From contig JAOBWK010000078.1 in the NCBI GenBank assembly GCA_025463305.1, positions 1 through 41,478 on the forward strand: 41,478 nt of DNA, written 5' to 3'. The position numbers and the translations under genes were made by a program. The notes beneath the pieces were generated by a model. The model was not told where the DNA came from. It searched no databases and saw only the letters and a list, made by a program, of their open reading frames with translations. Positions 1 to 8,160 of this stretch are shown in pieces (position 1 is the first letter of the stretch; each line of letters begins with the position of its first letter). The DNA is from Ilumatobacteraceae bacterium. GTDB lineage: Bacteria > Actinomycetota > Acidimicrobiia > Acidimicrobiales > Ilumatobacteraceae.

Positions 1-2
1 AG

Positions 3-2351
3 ACGTTGGGCGATCTGCTCGGCGTGCTGCGCGATGCGTACTGCCGCACCATCGGCATCGAGTACATGCACATCCAGGACACCGAGGAGCAGCACTGGAT
101 CCAGTCGCAGGTGGAGGGCGTGCGCTCCACGCTGTCGAAGGACGACAAGTTCCGCATCCTCGAGCGCCTCAACGCCGCCGAGGCGTTCGAGAAGTTCCTC
201 GCCACCAAGTACGTCGGCGCCAAGCGCTTCGGCCTCGAAGGCGCGGAGTCGGCCATCCCGGTCATCGACTCGATCCTCAACGACGCCACCGATGCCGGGC
301 TCGACTCCGCCGTGCTCGGCATGTCGCACCGCGGCCGCTTGAACGTGCTCGCCAACCTGATGGGCAAGAGCTACGAGAAGATCTTCAAGGACTTCGAGGG
401 CCACGTCGATCCGACGTCGGTGCAGGGCTCCGGCGACGTCAAGTACCACCTCGGCGCGACCGGCAAGTACGAGAGCCGCAGCGGCGCCGACATCAAGGTC
501 GAGCTCGCCGCGAACCCGAGCCATCTCGAGACGGTGGACCCGATCGTGCTCGGCATCGCCCGCGCCAACCAGGACTTCATCGAGCCGATGGGCTCGTACC
601 AGTCGCTGCCGATCCTGATCCACGGCGACGCAGCGTTCGCCGGCCAGGGCGTGGTGGCGGAGTGCCTCGCGATGAGCGACATCAACGGCTACCGCGTCGG
701 CGGCACGATCCACCTCATCATCAACAACCAGATCGGCTTCACGACGAGCCCGAAGTTCGCGCGCAGCTCGCTGTACTGCAGCGATGTCGCGAAGACGGTG
801 CAGGCGCCTATCTTCCATGTGAACGGCGACGATCCCGAGGCGTGCGTTCGCGTCGCGCAGCTCGCGTTCGCCTACCGCCAGCGCTTCCACAAGGACGTCG
901 TGATCGACATGGTGTGCTACCGCCGCCACGGTCACAACGAGGGCGACGATCCGAGCTACACCCAGCCACTGATGTACAAGGCCATCGCCGAGCACCGCAG
1001 CGTCCGCAAGCTCTACGTCGAGGCGCTCGTCAAGCGCGGCGAGCTGACGGTGGACGAGGCCGAGAGCGCGCTGCAGGACTTCCAGAGCAAGCTCCAGATC
1101 GCGCTCGACGAGACCCGTGCGCACGCCCCGGAGACGGTGAAGGTGGCCAAGCCGCCGAAGCCCGTCGGCGTGCTGCCCCACGTCGAGACCGGCGTCGACC
1201 GGGCCACGCTCGACACCATCTTCGATCATCTCACCGACTACCCGGACGGGTTCACGCCGCATCCGAAGCTGATGCGTCAGTTCGAGGCGCGCGCCAAGCT
1301 GTACCACGACAGCAACCTGGTCGATTGGGCCACCGGCGAGGCGCTCGCGATCGGCTCGCTCGTCAGTGAGGGCACCCCGGTGCGGTTCACCGGCGAGGAC
1401 ACCCGGCGCGGCACGTTCAGCCAGCGCCACGCCGCGTTGATCGACTACGAGAACGAGGTCAACTGGATCCCGCTCGGCGATCTGCCCGGCGCCACCGGCA
1501 AGTTCTGGATCTACGACTCGCTGCTCAGCGAGTACGCCGCAGTCGGCTACGAGTACGGCTACGCCCACGCCAACCACGACGCACTCGTGGTGTGGGAGGC
1601 CCAGTTCGGCGACTTCGTCAACGGCGCGCAGATCATCATCGACCAGTACATCGTCGCCGCCGAGGACAAGTGGGGCCAGGGCAACGGCCTGGTGCTGCTG
1701 CTCCCGCACGGCTTCGAGGGCCAGGGCCCCGAGCACAGCTCGGCCCGCATCGAGCGGTTCCTGCAGTCGTGCGCCGAGGACAACATCCAGGTCTGCAACG
1801 CCACCACGGCTGCGCAGTACTTCCACCTCCTCCGCCGTCAGGTGCGTCGCACCGTGCGCAAGCCGCTGGTGGTGTTCACGCCGAAGTCGGCGCTGCGCAT
1901 CCCGCAGAGCCGCTCCTCGGTCGACCTGCTTGCCTCCGGCTCGTTCCAGGAGGTGCTCGACGACCCGACGCCGGGTCTCGACCGCAACGCCGTCCAGCGC
2001 CTCGTGTTCTGCAGCGGCAAGGTGGCGTGGGATGCGTTCGCCGACCGCGACAAGCGCGCGGCAGCGGCCGCCATCATCCGCGTCGAGCAGCTGTACCCGT
2101 TCCCGCAGGAGCAGATGCTGTCCATCGTCGAGAGCTACCCGAACGCCAAGGAGCTCGTCTGGCTCCAGGAGGAGCCCGAGAACATGGGCGCCTGGAACTT
2201 CGTCGAGGCCCGCACGTGGAAGATCAAGCAGCGCGGCTACGACCTGCGCCACGTCTCCCGCGTCGAGAGCGGCAGCCCCGCCACCGGCTCGAAGACGATC
2301 CACGACCAGGAGCTCGCCGACCTCATGGAAGAGACCTTCGCCGGCCTCTGA
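3..2351 (+). CDS. kgd: 2-oxoglutarate dehydrogenase E1 / 2-oxoglutarate decarboxylase (Kgd type), 5'-truncated by the window
   Basis: Thiamine-diphosphate enzyme of the TCA cycle that decarboxylates 2-oxoglutarate. The frame is open from base 3 and no start is visible, so this is the last 783 residues. E1 hallmarks appear in order: MSHRGRLN near visible residue 106, HGDAAFAGQG near 206, the ThDP/Mg region NNQIGFTT near 240, YRRHGHNEGDDPS near 308, then the transketolase-like half with FTGEDTRRGTFSQRH, WEAQFGDFVNGAQ and LLPHGFEGQGPEHSSAR. Actinobacterial homologues are about 1,200 residues with an N-terminal E2-like acyltransferase domain; that part would lie upstream and cannot be checked here. 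The gene ends before a strong hairpin that separates it from a convergent HAD gene. Family assignment is very secure; the choice of Kgd over plain SucA rests on taxonomy. Confidence 0.95.
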   Translation, partial: TLGDLLGVLRDAYCRTIGIEYMHIQDTEEQHWIQSQVEGVRSTLSKDDKFRILERLNAAEAFEKFLATKYVGAKRFGLEGAESAIPVIDSILNDATDAGLDSAVLGMSHRGRLNVLANLMGKSYEKIFKDFEGHVDPTSVQGSGDVKYHLGATGKYESRSGADIKVELAANPSHLETVDPIVLGIARANQDFIEPMGSYQSLPILIHGDAAFAGQGVVAECLAMSDINGYRVGGTIHLIINNQIGFTTSPKFARSSLYCSDVAKTVQAPIFHVNGDDPEACVRVAQLAFAYRQRFHKDVVIDMVCYRRHGHNEGDDPSYTQPLMYKAIAEHRSVRKLYVEALVKRGELTVDEAESALQDFQSKLQIALDETRAHAPETVKVAKPPKPVGVLPHVETGVDRATLDTIFDHLTDYPDGFTPHPKLMRQFEARAKLYHDSNLVDWATGEALAIGSLVSEGTPVRFTGEDTRRGTFSQRHAALIDYENEVNWIPLGDLPGATGKFWIYDSLLSEYAAVGYEYGYAHANHDALVVWEAQFGDFVNGAQIIIDQYIVAAEDKWGQGNGLVLLLPHGFEGQGPEHSSARIERFLQSCAEDNIQVCNATTAAQYFHLLRRQVRRTVRKPLVVFTPKSALRIPQSRSSVDLLASGSFQEVLDDPTPGLDRNAVQRLVFCSGKVAWDAFADRDKRAAAAAIIRVEQLYPFPQEQMLSIVESYPNAKELVWLQEEPENMGAWNFVEARTWKIKQRGYDLRHVSRVESGSPATGSKTIHDQELADLMEETFAGL

Positions 2352-2370
2352 GCCACTCCCCGTGGTTTCG

Positions 2371-2407
2371 CGCAGGTGCTTGCCCGCAGAGCGGGCAAGC
2401 ACCTGCG
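2371..2407. terminator. Perfect 17-bp hairpin between convergent kgd and HAD gene
   Basis: Left arm 2371-2387 and right arm 2391-2407 are perfectly complementary over 17 bp with a 3-base loop (AGA). The arms are GC-rich and there is no U-tract on either side. It lies between two convergent stop codons (2351 and 2421), so a bidirectional terminator is the likely role. The right arm and its flank also belong to a 27-bp motif found again at 24902-24928. Confidence 0.75.
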
Positions 2408-2418
2408 AAGAACCGATC
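2392..2418 (-). repeat. Copy A of a 27-bp post-stop motif
   Basis: Read on the minus strand, this 27-bp stretch starts two bases after the stop codon of the HAD gene. It matches 24902-24928 (also minus strand, also at a stop codon) at 22 of 27 positions. Conserved blocks are GATCGGTTC, AGGTG and GCCCG. This copy includes one arm of the perfect hairpin at 2371-2407. Confidence 0.5.
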
Positions 2419-2420
2419 GT

Positions 2421-3080
2421 TCAGCCCAGCGGCAGGTCGAGGATCCGGCTCAGCTCGGCGAGCGCGACGTCGGGATCGCCGACCTTGATCGTGGTCATGC
2501 CCATGGCCGCGGCCGGCTTGAGGTTGATCCCCAGGTCGTCGAGGAACACGCACTCGCTCGGCTGCACGCCGAGCAGCTCGCACGCGATCTCGTAGAAGCG
2601 TGGCTCGGGCTTGCGCACGCCCACCTTGCTGCTCTCCACGATCGCGTCGAAGCGCGCCATGATCCCGGCCACCGCCGTCGAGCGGTCGTCGGCCACCACC
2701 AGTCGCTCCAGATTTGGCGCCTGCATGTCGTGGCTGACGACGTTGTTGGTGAGGCACGCGGTCTTGTAGCCGGCGGCCCGGACCGCGTCGAGCGCGGCCA
2801 CCATCTGCGGGCGGACCTCACCGGCCAGCAGTGCCAGCACATCGGCGCCGCGCACCTCGTGGCCCAGCGCGATCGAGTCGTCGGCGAAGGCCTGGTCGAA
2901 CGCCTCCGGTGTGATCTCGTTGCGCTCCAGCAGCGCCCACGCGTTGGCGTGCGGGTTGGTGGCATTCACCGAGCGGATGAAGTCGCGGGGCAGGCCGGCC
3001 GAGGCCTCGAAGTGGTTGAACGCCTCGAACGGGCTGGACAGGATGACGCCGCCGAAGTCCCAGAGAACAGCTGTGAACAC
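2421..3080 (-). CDS. HAD-superfamily (subclass IA) hydrolase, epoxide-hydrolase-N-terminal-like phosphatase
   Basis: Predicted phosphatase-like hydrolase of 219 residues, cytosolic. The nucleophile motif WDFGGVI is at residues 7-13, with Asp8 as nucleophile and Gly at the usual second-Asp position, as in YihX and the phosphatase domain of soluble epoxide hydrolase. Motif II is CLTNN near 108, motif III is the Lys in SSKVGVRKPEP near 150, and motif IV is FLDDLG near 176. The cap region contains VNATNPHANAWA, typical of the ACAD10/EPHX2-like subgroup. The GTG start at 3080 is chosen because the family begins right before the nucleophile strand and because TACGAT lies exactly six bases upstream, implying a leaderless message. 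The gene diverges from the NYN-S1 gene across 48 bp. The substrate is unknown. Confidence 0.85.
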   Translation of the reverse strand: MFTAVLWDFGGVILSSPFEAFNHFEASAGLPRDFIRSVNATNPHANAWALLERNEITPEAFDQAFADDSIALGHEVRGADVLALLAGEVRPQMVAALDAVRAAGYKTACLTNNVVSHDMQAPNLERLVVADDRSTAVAGIMARFDAIVESSKVGVRKPEPRFYEIACELLGVQPSECVFLDDLGINLKPAAAMGMTTIKVGDPDVALAELSRILDLPLG

Positions 3081-3086
3081 CGGATG

Positions 3087-3092
3087 ATCGTA
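3087..3092 (-). promoter_or_regulatory. -10 element TACGAT, leaderless HAD gene
   Basis: Minus-strand TACGAT followed by six bases and the GTG start at 3080, so the predicted transcription start is the first base of the start codon. The complementary strand offers a GATCGT hexamer (3086-3091) that could serve the divergent NYN-S1 gene. Confidence 0.6.
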
Positions 3093-3128
3093 GGTGCGGA
3101 CGCGCGGAGATGCTTGACTGACTGTGTT

Positions 3129-4727
3129 ATGCCAGCACACGTCATCGTCGACGGCTCGAATTTGGCCACTGAAGGCCGAACCATGCCCAGCCTCAAACAA
3201 CTCAACGAAGCGATCGCGTCGTATCACTCCGACCATCCAGACGCCCTGATGACGGTGGTGGTGGACGCCACGTTCGGGCACCGGATCGATCCGAAGGAAG
3301 TGCCGGAGTTCGAGACGGCGATCGAGACCAACTCGTTCGTCGCGCCGCCGGCCGGCGCTGTGGGGCGTGGCGACGGCTTCATCCTGAGCATCGCCCAGAA
3401 GGCGAATGCGTCGATCCTTTCGAACGACAGCTACCAGGAGTTCCACGGCGAGTACGCGTGGCTGTTCGACGAGGGCCGCTTGATCGGTGGCAAGCCTGTG
3501 CCGCACGTCGGATGGGTGTGGGTCAACCGGGTGCCCGTGCGCGGACCCGTGAGCCGGCGCTCGGTCAAGGAGCAGAAGATCGTCGAGAAGTCGCCCGGTC
3601 GCCGCCGCGGTCAGAAGCCGAGCACGGCCGACCTGCCCTCGATCTCGGCGGACGGCCCGATGCCGATCCCGACCATGCCGCCCCCGAACGCGGTGCTGCC
3701 CGGCCAGAAGCCGCCGAAGGGCGATCAGCGCAAGGGGAGCAAGAAGGATCACGAGGCCAGGCAGGAGTCCGGCCGGCAGGAGGCTGCGAAGCACGACGCC
3801 GGCAAGCAGGACACGTCGAAGCCGGACGCCAAGACCACCAACGATCTGCTCTCGTTCCTGTCGTTCGTCGAGCACTTCCCGGTCGGCACGGCCGTCACCG
3901 GTGTTGTGGAGACCTACTCCTCGCACGGCGCCTACGTGCTCATCGGCGACGTGCACGGGTACGTCCCGCTGCGGCTGATGGCCGAGCCCGCGCCGCGGAG
4001 CGCCCGCGAGGTCATGGACCTCGGCGAGACCGTCACCCTCGTGGTGAGCAGCTTCGGTCCGGCGCGGCGCAGCATCGATCTCGCCGTGCCGTCGATGGCC
4101 CCCGCTGCACCGGCCGCACCGACGGCTGCCCGGGGATCGACCAAGAAGTCGGCCCGTCAGGCCGCTGCCATCACCGAGTCGGTCGTTGCCGAGGCACTCG
4201 CCGCAGCGCCCGCTGCCGAGGTCGAGGCGGCCATCGCCGCGCCGGCCGGCAAGCGTCGGGGCACGAAGAAGGCTGCCGCCGCACCCGTCATCGTCGAGCC
4301 GGTCGCACCCGCCGCCGTCGAGCCCGCGCCGAAGAAGTCGCCCAAGCACGGGCGTGGCGGGCGTGGGGCCACAGCAGCCGTCGTGCCGCAGCCCGTCGCC
4401 GAGCCCGTGCCGGTGGCGCCCACACCCGAGCCGGGCGCGCCGAACAAGCCGTCCGGCAGGACGCCCGGCAAGTCGGCCGGCAAGACCCCAGCGAAGGCGC
4501 CAGCGAAGGCGGCCACCAAACGGGCGGCGAAGGCCGCCCCACGGGTCGCCCGGTCCACGGCAGCCGAGCCCGCCGCTGTCGCACCGGTGACGGAGCCGAT
4601 CTCGTTCGAGACCGCGTTCGCCGACGTCCCGGCCTCGCCGACCCCGGCGCGCAAGCGGGCGCCGAAGCAGGCAGCGCGCAAGGCCCAGGCCACCGCGCAG
4701 CAGGAGACGCTCGAGGTCCCGTCGTGA
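3129..4727 (+). CDS. Predicted NYN/PIN-fold ribonuclease (Zc3h12a-like) fused to an S1 RNA-binding domain with a Lys/Ala/Pro-rich tail
   Basis: A 532-residue protein with three parts. Residues 3-130 look like a Zc3h12a-type NYN nuclease: VIVDGSNLATEGR at 5-17, then GRGDGFIL near 80, SNDSYQEF near 98 and WLFDEGRLI near 112, giving the spaced acidic residues expected for metal-dependent RNA cleavage. Residues 135-245 are a charged Lys/Pro-rich linker. Residues 250-320 form an S1-like OB fold (FPVGTAVTGVVETYSSHGAYV through RRSIDLAVP). Residues 321-532 are low-complexity Ala/Pro/Lys with repeats such as GKTPAKAPAKAATKRAAK, resembling histone-H1-like tails. The ATG at 3129 sits directly before the first strand. 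The stop overlaps the xthA start (GTGA), so the two are probably co-translated. Nuclease activity is inferred from motifs only; the biological role is unknown. Confidence 0.75.
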   Translation: MPAHVIVDGSNLATEGRTMPSLKQLNEAIASYHSDHPDALMTVVVDATFGHRIDPKEVPEFETAIETNSFVAPPAGAVGRGDGFILSIAQKANASILSNDSYQEFHGEYAWLFDEGRLIGGKPVPHVGWVWVNRVPVRGPVSRRSVKEQKIVEKSPGRRRGQKPSTADLPSISADGPMPIPTMPPPNAVLPGQKPPKGDQRKGSKKDHEARQESGRQEAAKHDAGKQDTSKPDAKTTNDLLSFLSFVEHFPVGTAVTGVVETYSSHGAYVLIGDVHGYVPLRLMAEPAPRSAREVMDLGETVTLVVSSFGPARRSIDLAVPSMAPAAPAAPTAARGSTKKSARQAAAITESVVAEALAAAPAAEVEAAIAAPAGKRRGTKKAAAAPVIVEPVAPAAVEPAPKKSPKHGRGGRGATAAVVPQPVAEPVPVAPTPEPGAPNKPSGRTPGKSAGKTPAKAPAKAATKRAAKAAPRVARSTAAEPAAVAPVTEPISFETAFADVPASPTPARKRAPKQAARKAQATAQQETLEVPS

Positions 4728-5500
4728 GGGTCGCGACTTGGAACGTCAACTCGCTGAAGGCGCGCATCGGTCGGGTCGAGGAGTGGCTCGCCGACGTGCA
4801 GCCCGACGTGCTGTGCATGCAGGAGACCAAGCTCGCCGACGACGCGTTCCCGGCGCTCACGTTCCAGGCGCTCGGCTACGAGAGCGCCCACCACGGGCAG
4901 GGCCAGTGGAACGGCGTGGCCATCTTGTCGAAGGTGGGCCTCGACGACGTCGTCGCCAACTTCGCCGACGGCGGTGAACCCGACGCCGAAGCTCGGTTGA
5001 TCACCGCCACGTGCGGCGGGGTGCGGATCACGTCGGTGTACGTGCCCAACGGTCGGGCCCTCGATCAGGATCACTACCAGTACAAGCTCGCCTGGCTGGC
5101 CCGCCTGCAGGCCCACGTGGCCGCGCAGTCCACCCCGTTGGACCCGGTCATCATCACCGGCGACTTCAACATCGCTCCCGACGACCGCGACGTGTACGAC
5201 CCGGGCAAGTTCGTCGGCGCCACCCACGTCAGCCCGCCGGAGCGGGCCGCGCTCGCCGAGCTCTGCGACTGGGGCATGACCGACGTCTTCCGCCACCTCC
5301 ATGACGACGACAACGTCTACTCGTGGTGGGACTACCGCGCCGGCGACTTCCACCAGGGCCGCGGGCTGCGCATCGACCTCATCCTTGCCACCGCACCCGT
5401 ACTGGCCCGCAGCGAGTTCTGCATCGTCGACCGCAACGCCCGCAAGGGCACCTCGCCGAGCGACCACGCGCCGGTCATCGTCGACCTCAGCGCGGCATGA
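4724..5500 (+). CDS. xthA: Exodeoxyribonuclease III (AP endonuclease)
   Basis: DNA repair enzyme that cuts at abasic sites and removes 3'-blocking groups, Mg-dependent, cytosolic. The protein has 258 residues, normal for the family. Motifs in order: RVATWNVNSLKAR at 2-14, LCMQETKL near 30 with the metal-binding Glu, the YVPNGR block, IITGDFNIAP carrying the catalytic Asp/Asn pair, WWDYRAGDFHQGRGLRIDLIL, and the C-terminal SDHAPVIVDL with the catalytic His. The GTG start at 4724 overlaps the upstream stop by GTGA, and the stop overlaps the next start by ATGA, so translation of the three genes is probably coupled. Confidence 0.95.
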   Translation: MRVATWNVNSLKARIGRVEEWLADVQPDVLCMQETKLADDAFPALTFQALGYESAHHGQGQWNGVAILSKVGLDDVVANFADGGEPDAEARLITATCGGVRITSVYVPNGRALDQDHYQYKLAWLARLQAHVAAQSTPLDPVIITGDFNIAPDDRDVYDPGKFVGATHVSPPERAALAELCDWGMTDVFRHLHDDDNVYSWWDYRAGDFHQGRGLRIDLILATAPVLARSEFCIVDRNARKGTSPSDHAPVIVDLSAA

Positions 5501-6237
5501 CGAGCGCGTCGGGGCTGCCCGCCGACCATCCGTTCGTCGGCACCGAGGGTCCGGCCAACATGCGCGCCGCGATCAACGAGCGCTTCGTCGGCCACATCCA
5601 CGCGACGGGGTCGCGCGCCGAGCTCGCCGAAGCGACGCGCACGATCATCGACGAGCTGATGCGCAGCACCGCCGACGACTCGGACTTCGATCAGGCCGCG
5701 CTGCTGGTGGTGCAGGCCGCGCAGCTGCTCAGCGACCGGAGCCACGACCGCAGCTACGTCGGCGGCGAGGCCTCCTTGCTCGAGGGCCAGCAGAAGTTCA
5801 TCGACTTCAGCCCGTTCATCGGCGAGCTGAACCCGTTGGCGCCGCCGATCTCGGTCCGCTTCGAGGGATCCGAGGTCATCGGTACGTGCACCTATGGCGC
5901 CGCCTACGAAGGCCCACCCGGATGCCTGCACGGTGGCTTCATCGCGGCGGGCTTCGACGAGATCCTCGGCTTCGCCCAGGCGTTCTCCGGTCGGCCCGGC
6001 ATGACCGGCAACCTCGACATCTCCTACCGCTCGCCGACGCCGCTGTTCCAGGAGGTCACGTTCCTCGGTCGGCTCGACGAGGTCGACGGTCGCAAGATCC
6101 GTGCGAGCGCCACGCTCAGCGTGGGCGACCGGTTGTGTGCCGAGGCGAAGGGCCTGTTCATCTCGATGAAGCCCGAGGTCTTCGAGCGGCTGATGGCCCT
6201 CAGGGCTGCATCTGGTGCGACGCCACCGCCCGGTTGA
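5497..6237 (+). CDS. PaaI-type hotdog-fold acyl-CoA thioesterase
   Basis: A 246-residue protein. The C-terminal 130 residues carry the hotdog-fold signature PPGCLHGGFIAAGFDEILG, where HGG marks the active-site loop, followed by GNLDISYRSPTPLF and a strand-rich end typical of the PaaI/THEM4 group. These enzymes hydrolyse fatty or aromatic acyl-CoA. The N-terminal 110 residues are extra compared with minimal thioesterases and I do not recognise them. The ATG at 5497 overlaps the xthA stop. The last 38 bp overlap the 3' end of the convergent helicase gene. The physiological substrate is unknown. Confidence 0.8.
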   Translation: MTSASGLPADHPFVGTEGPANMRAAINERFVGHIHATGSRAELAEATRTIIDELMRSTADDSDFDQAALLVVQAAQLLSDRSHDRSYVGGEASLLEGQQKFIDFSPFIGELNPLAPPISVRFEGSEVIGTCTYGAAYEGPPGCLHGGFIAAGFDEILGFAQAFSGRPGMTGNLDISYRSPTPLFQEVTFLGRLDEVDGRKIRASATLSVGDRLCAEAKGLFISMKPEVFERLMALRAASGATPPPG

Positions 6238-8107
6238 GCGCATCGAGCATGCGCGGCGCGACGCGCGCCGCGGCGAGCGGACCGAGATCGGTGAGCATGG
6301 CCACGGATTCGACGGTGCTCGGCCGGGCCTGGGCCACCGCGCGCAGTGAGTCGTCGGAGCAGATCGTGAGCGGATCGACCTGGGCGACGCGTGCCGCCAC
6401 GGCTCGCCAGGCGACGAGCGCGGTGTAGATCGGGTCGGGAGCCGGGCGTGGTGCCCGGCGGTGCGGCGGGGGTGCCGGCGGATCGTCGGCGCCCGCGGCG
6501 GCCAGGTCGGCGATGAGCGGTGACGGACGGGAGATGCGGTCCTTGCGGCGTGCGGCCCAGCTCACCGTCAACTGCTCGCGGGCACGCGTGCACGCCACGT
6601 ACAACAGCCGCGCCTCCTCGTCACGCTGCGCGGGCGTGACGGCCGAGGTGTGCGGGGCGAGGCCGAACTCGGCCCCGATGACGAAGACGCGCTGCCACTC
6701 ACGACCCTTGGCGGCATGGAACGTGAGCAGGTCGACGGCGTCGTCCTGCTCGGCATCCTCGATGTCGTCGAACGGTGAGTGCAGCTCGACCCAGTTGCGG
6801 AAGGTGATGCCCGGCTGCTGGAGCATGTAGCGGTCGGCCGCCTCGGCGACTCGTGTGCGGATCGAGCCGGGTGCGTCCTCGGCCATCACCCGTTCGATCC
6901 AGCTGCCGAGCTCCGTGGAGCCGCGCTGCACCGATGCCTCGCGGATGGCGTTGCCGAGCGCGCGCTCGTTGCCGACGCGGCCCTGCAGTGCGATGGGCAC
7001 ACCTGCGGCCACGAGCGCGTCGCCGGCGGCGTCGAGCTGCGCGCCGGTGCGGGCGAGGACGGCACAGCTGTGCCAGGCCTGGTTCGAGCCGACGGTGTCG
7101 CGGATCAGCCGGGCGATGCCCTCGTTCTCGGCGAGATCGGTGGGGAAGGCGAGCACGCTCACGCCCGGCCCGTCGTCGGCGACGGCGATCGAGTCGTCGC
7201 TCTGCTCGGCGTGCTCGAGCACCGTGCGGGACGCGTTGATGATCTGCGGCGTGCACCGGTAGTTGCGCTGCAGGCGGACGATCGTGACGCCGGGATAGAG
7301 CCGCTCGACGCCGTTCATGATGGCCGGATCGGCGCCGTTGAAGCCGTAGATCGCCTGGCGCGGATCGCCCACGATGCAGAGGTCGGGTCGGTCGCCGCGG
7401 ATGGACTCGAGCACCGCGTGCTGCAGCGGGTTGAGGTCCTGGCCCTCGTCGACGAACAGGTGGCGGTACCGCCAGCGCACGCCCTCGGCCCAGAGCCGGT
7501 CCGTCTGCATCAGGTGCGCGGTCTGCTCGAGCAGGTCGTCGAAGTCGAGCACGCCACGGCGGCGCTTCAGCGTGCTGTACGCCTCGTGCACCGACGCCAA
7601 TTGGGCGCCCGTGACGTTGGCGCGTCGGCCGGCGCGCTTCGCGGCCACCGCGTAGTCGCCGAAGCGCAGCCGCCGGGCCCGTGCCCAGTCGAGCTCGGAG
7701 GTGGCGGTGAAGGCGTCGAGCTTCACGCCGGTGGTGCGCAGCGCCTCGTCGAGCAGACGGCGGCGATCGCTGACGATGTTCACCGTCGGCTGGCCGTTGT
7801 CGACCGCTCGCTGGCGGAGCAGGCGGAGCGCGACGGCGTGGAACGTGCCGGCTTCGATGCGGTCGCGGAGACCGGCCCGACGTAGCCGCCGGTGCAGCTC
7901 GCTGGCGGCCTGGTTGGTGAACGTCAGCGCGAGCACATGCTGCGCGTGGACCTCCGGATCGACGGTGATCCGGTACGCGATCCGCCTGGTGAGCACGGTC
8001 GTCTTGCCCGACCCGGGTGCCGCGATGATGGCGAGCGGGCCACCCGGAACCGTGACGGCCTCGCGCTGATCCGGGTCCAGCCCGGTGAGCAGATCGCCGA
8101 CGTCCAC
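6200..8107 (-). CDS. UvrD2-like superfamily I DNA helicase with C-terminal HRDC-like domain
   Basis: ATP-dependent 3'-5' DNA helicase of 635 residues. Motif I is APGSGKTT at 30-37, Ia TFTNQAASEL, Ic GTFHAVALRLLR, II VDEGQD near 218, III GDPRQAIYGFNGADP near 247, IV QRNYRC, V LLTFHAAKGREW near 460, and VI YVACTRAREQL near 501. The last 80 residues are helical and resemble an HRDC domain, the arrangement of mycobacterial UvrD2 as opposed to UvrD1/PcrA. The GTG start at 8107 is supported by its position before the Q-motif (LDPDQREAV) and by TAGCGT six bases upstream. The C-terminal codons overlap the thioesterase gene on the other strand. Confidence 0.88.
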   Translation of the reverse strand: MDVGDLLTGLDPDQREAVTVPGGPLAIIAAPGSGKTTVLTRRIAYRITVDPEVHAQHVLALTFTNQAASELHRRLRRAGLRDRIEAGTFHAVALRLLRQRAVDNGQPTVNIVSDRRRLLDEALRTTGVKLDAFTATSELDWARARRLRFGDYAVAAKRAGRRANVTGAQLASVHEAYSTLKRRRGVLDFDDLLEQTAHLMQTDRLWAEGVRWRYRHLFVDEGQDLNPLQHAVLESIRGDRPDLCIVGDPRQAIYGFNGADPAIMNGVERLYPGVTIVRLQRNYRCTPQIINASRTVLEHAEQSDDSIAVADDGPGVSVLAFPTDLAENEGIARLIRDTVGSNQAWHSCAVLARTGAQLDAAGDALVAAGVPIALQGRVGNERALGNAIREASVQRGSTELGSWIERVMAEDAPGSIRTRVAEAADRYMLQQPGITFRNWVELHSPFDDIEDAEQDDAVDLLTFHAAKGREWQRVFVIGAEFGLAPHTSAVTPAQRDEEARLLYVACTRAREQLTVSWAARRKDRISRPSPLIADLAAAGADDPPAPPPHRRAPRPAPDPIYTALVAWRAVAARVAQVDPLTICSDDSLRAVAQARPSTVESVAMLTDLGPLAAARVAPRMLDALNRAVASHQMQP

Positions 8108-8113
8108 GGTGGA

Positions 8114-8119
8114 ACGCTA
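8114..8119 (-). promoter_or_regulatory. -10 element TAGCGT, leaderless helicase gene
   Basis: Minus-strand TAGCGT, then six bases, then the GTG start at 8107. No Shine-Dalgarno sequence is present. Confidence 0.6.
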
Positions 8120-8147
8120 CGTCGCGGATTCTCGTTCGCGCGCCGCG

Positions 8148-8153
8148 TATAGT
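8148..8153 (+). promoter_or_regulatory. -10 element TATAGT, leaderless PH-domain gene
   Basis: TATAGT is the best consensus -10 hexamer in the window. It stands seven bases before the ATG at 8161 with no ribosome binding site, which favours ATG 8161 over the in-frame GTG at 8152 inside the hexamer region. Confidence 0.65.
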
Positions 8154-8160
8154 GACGCGC

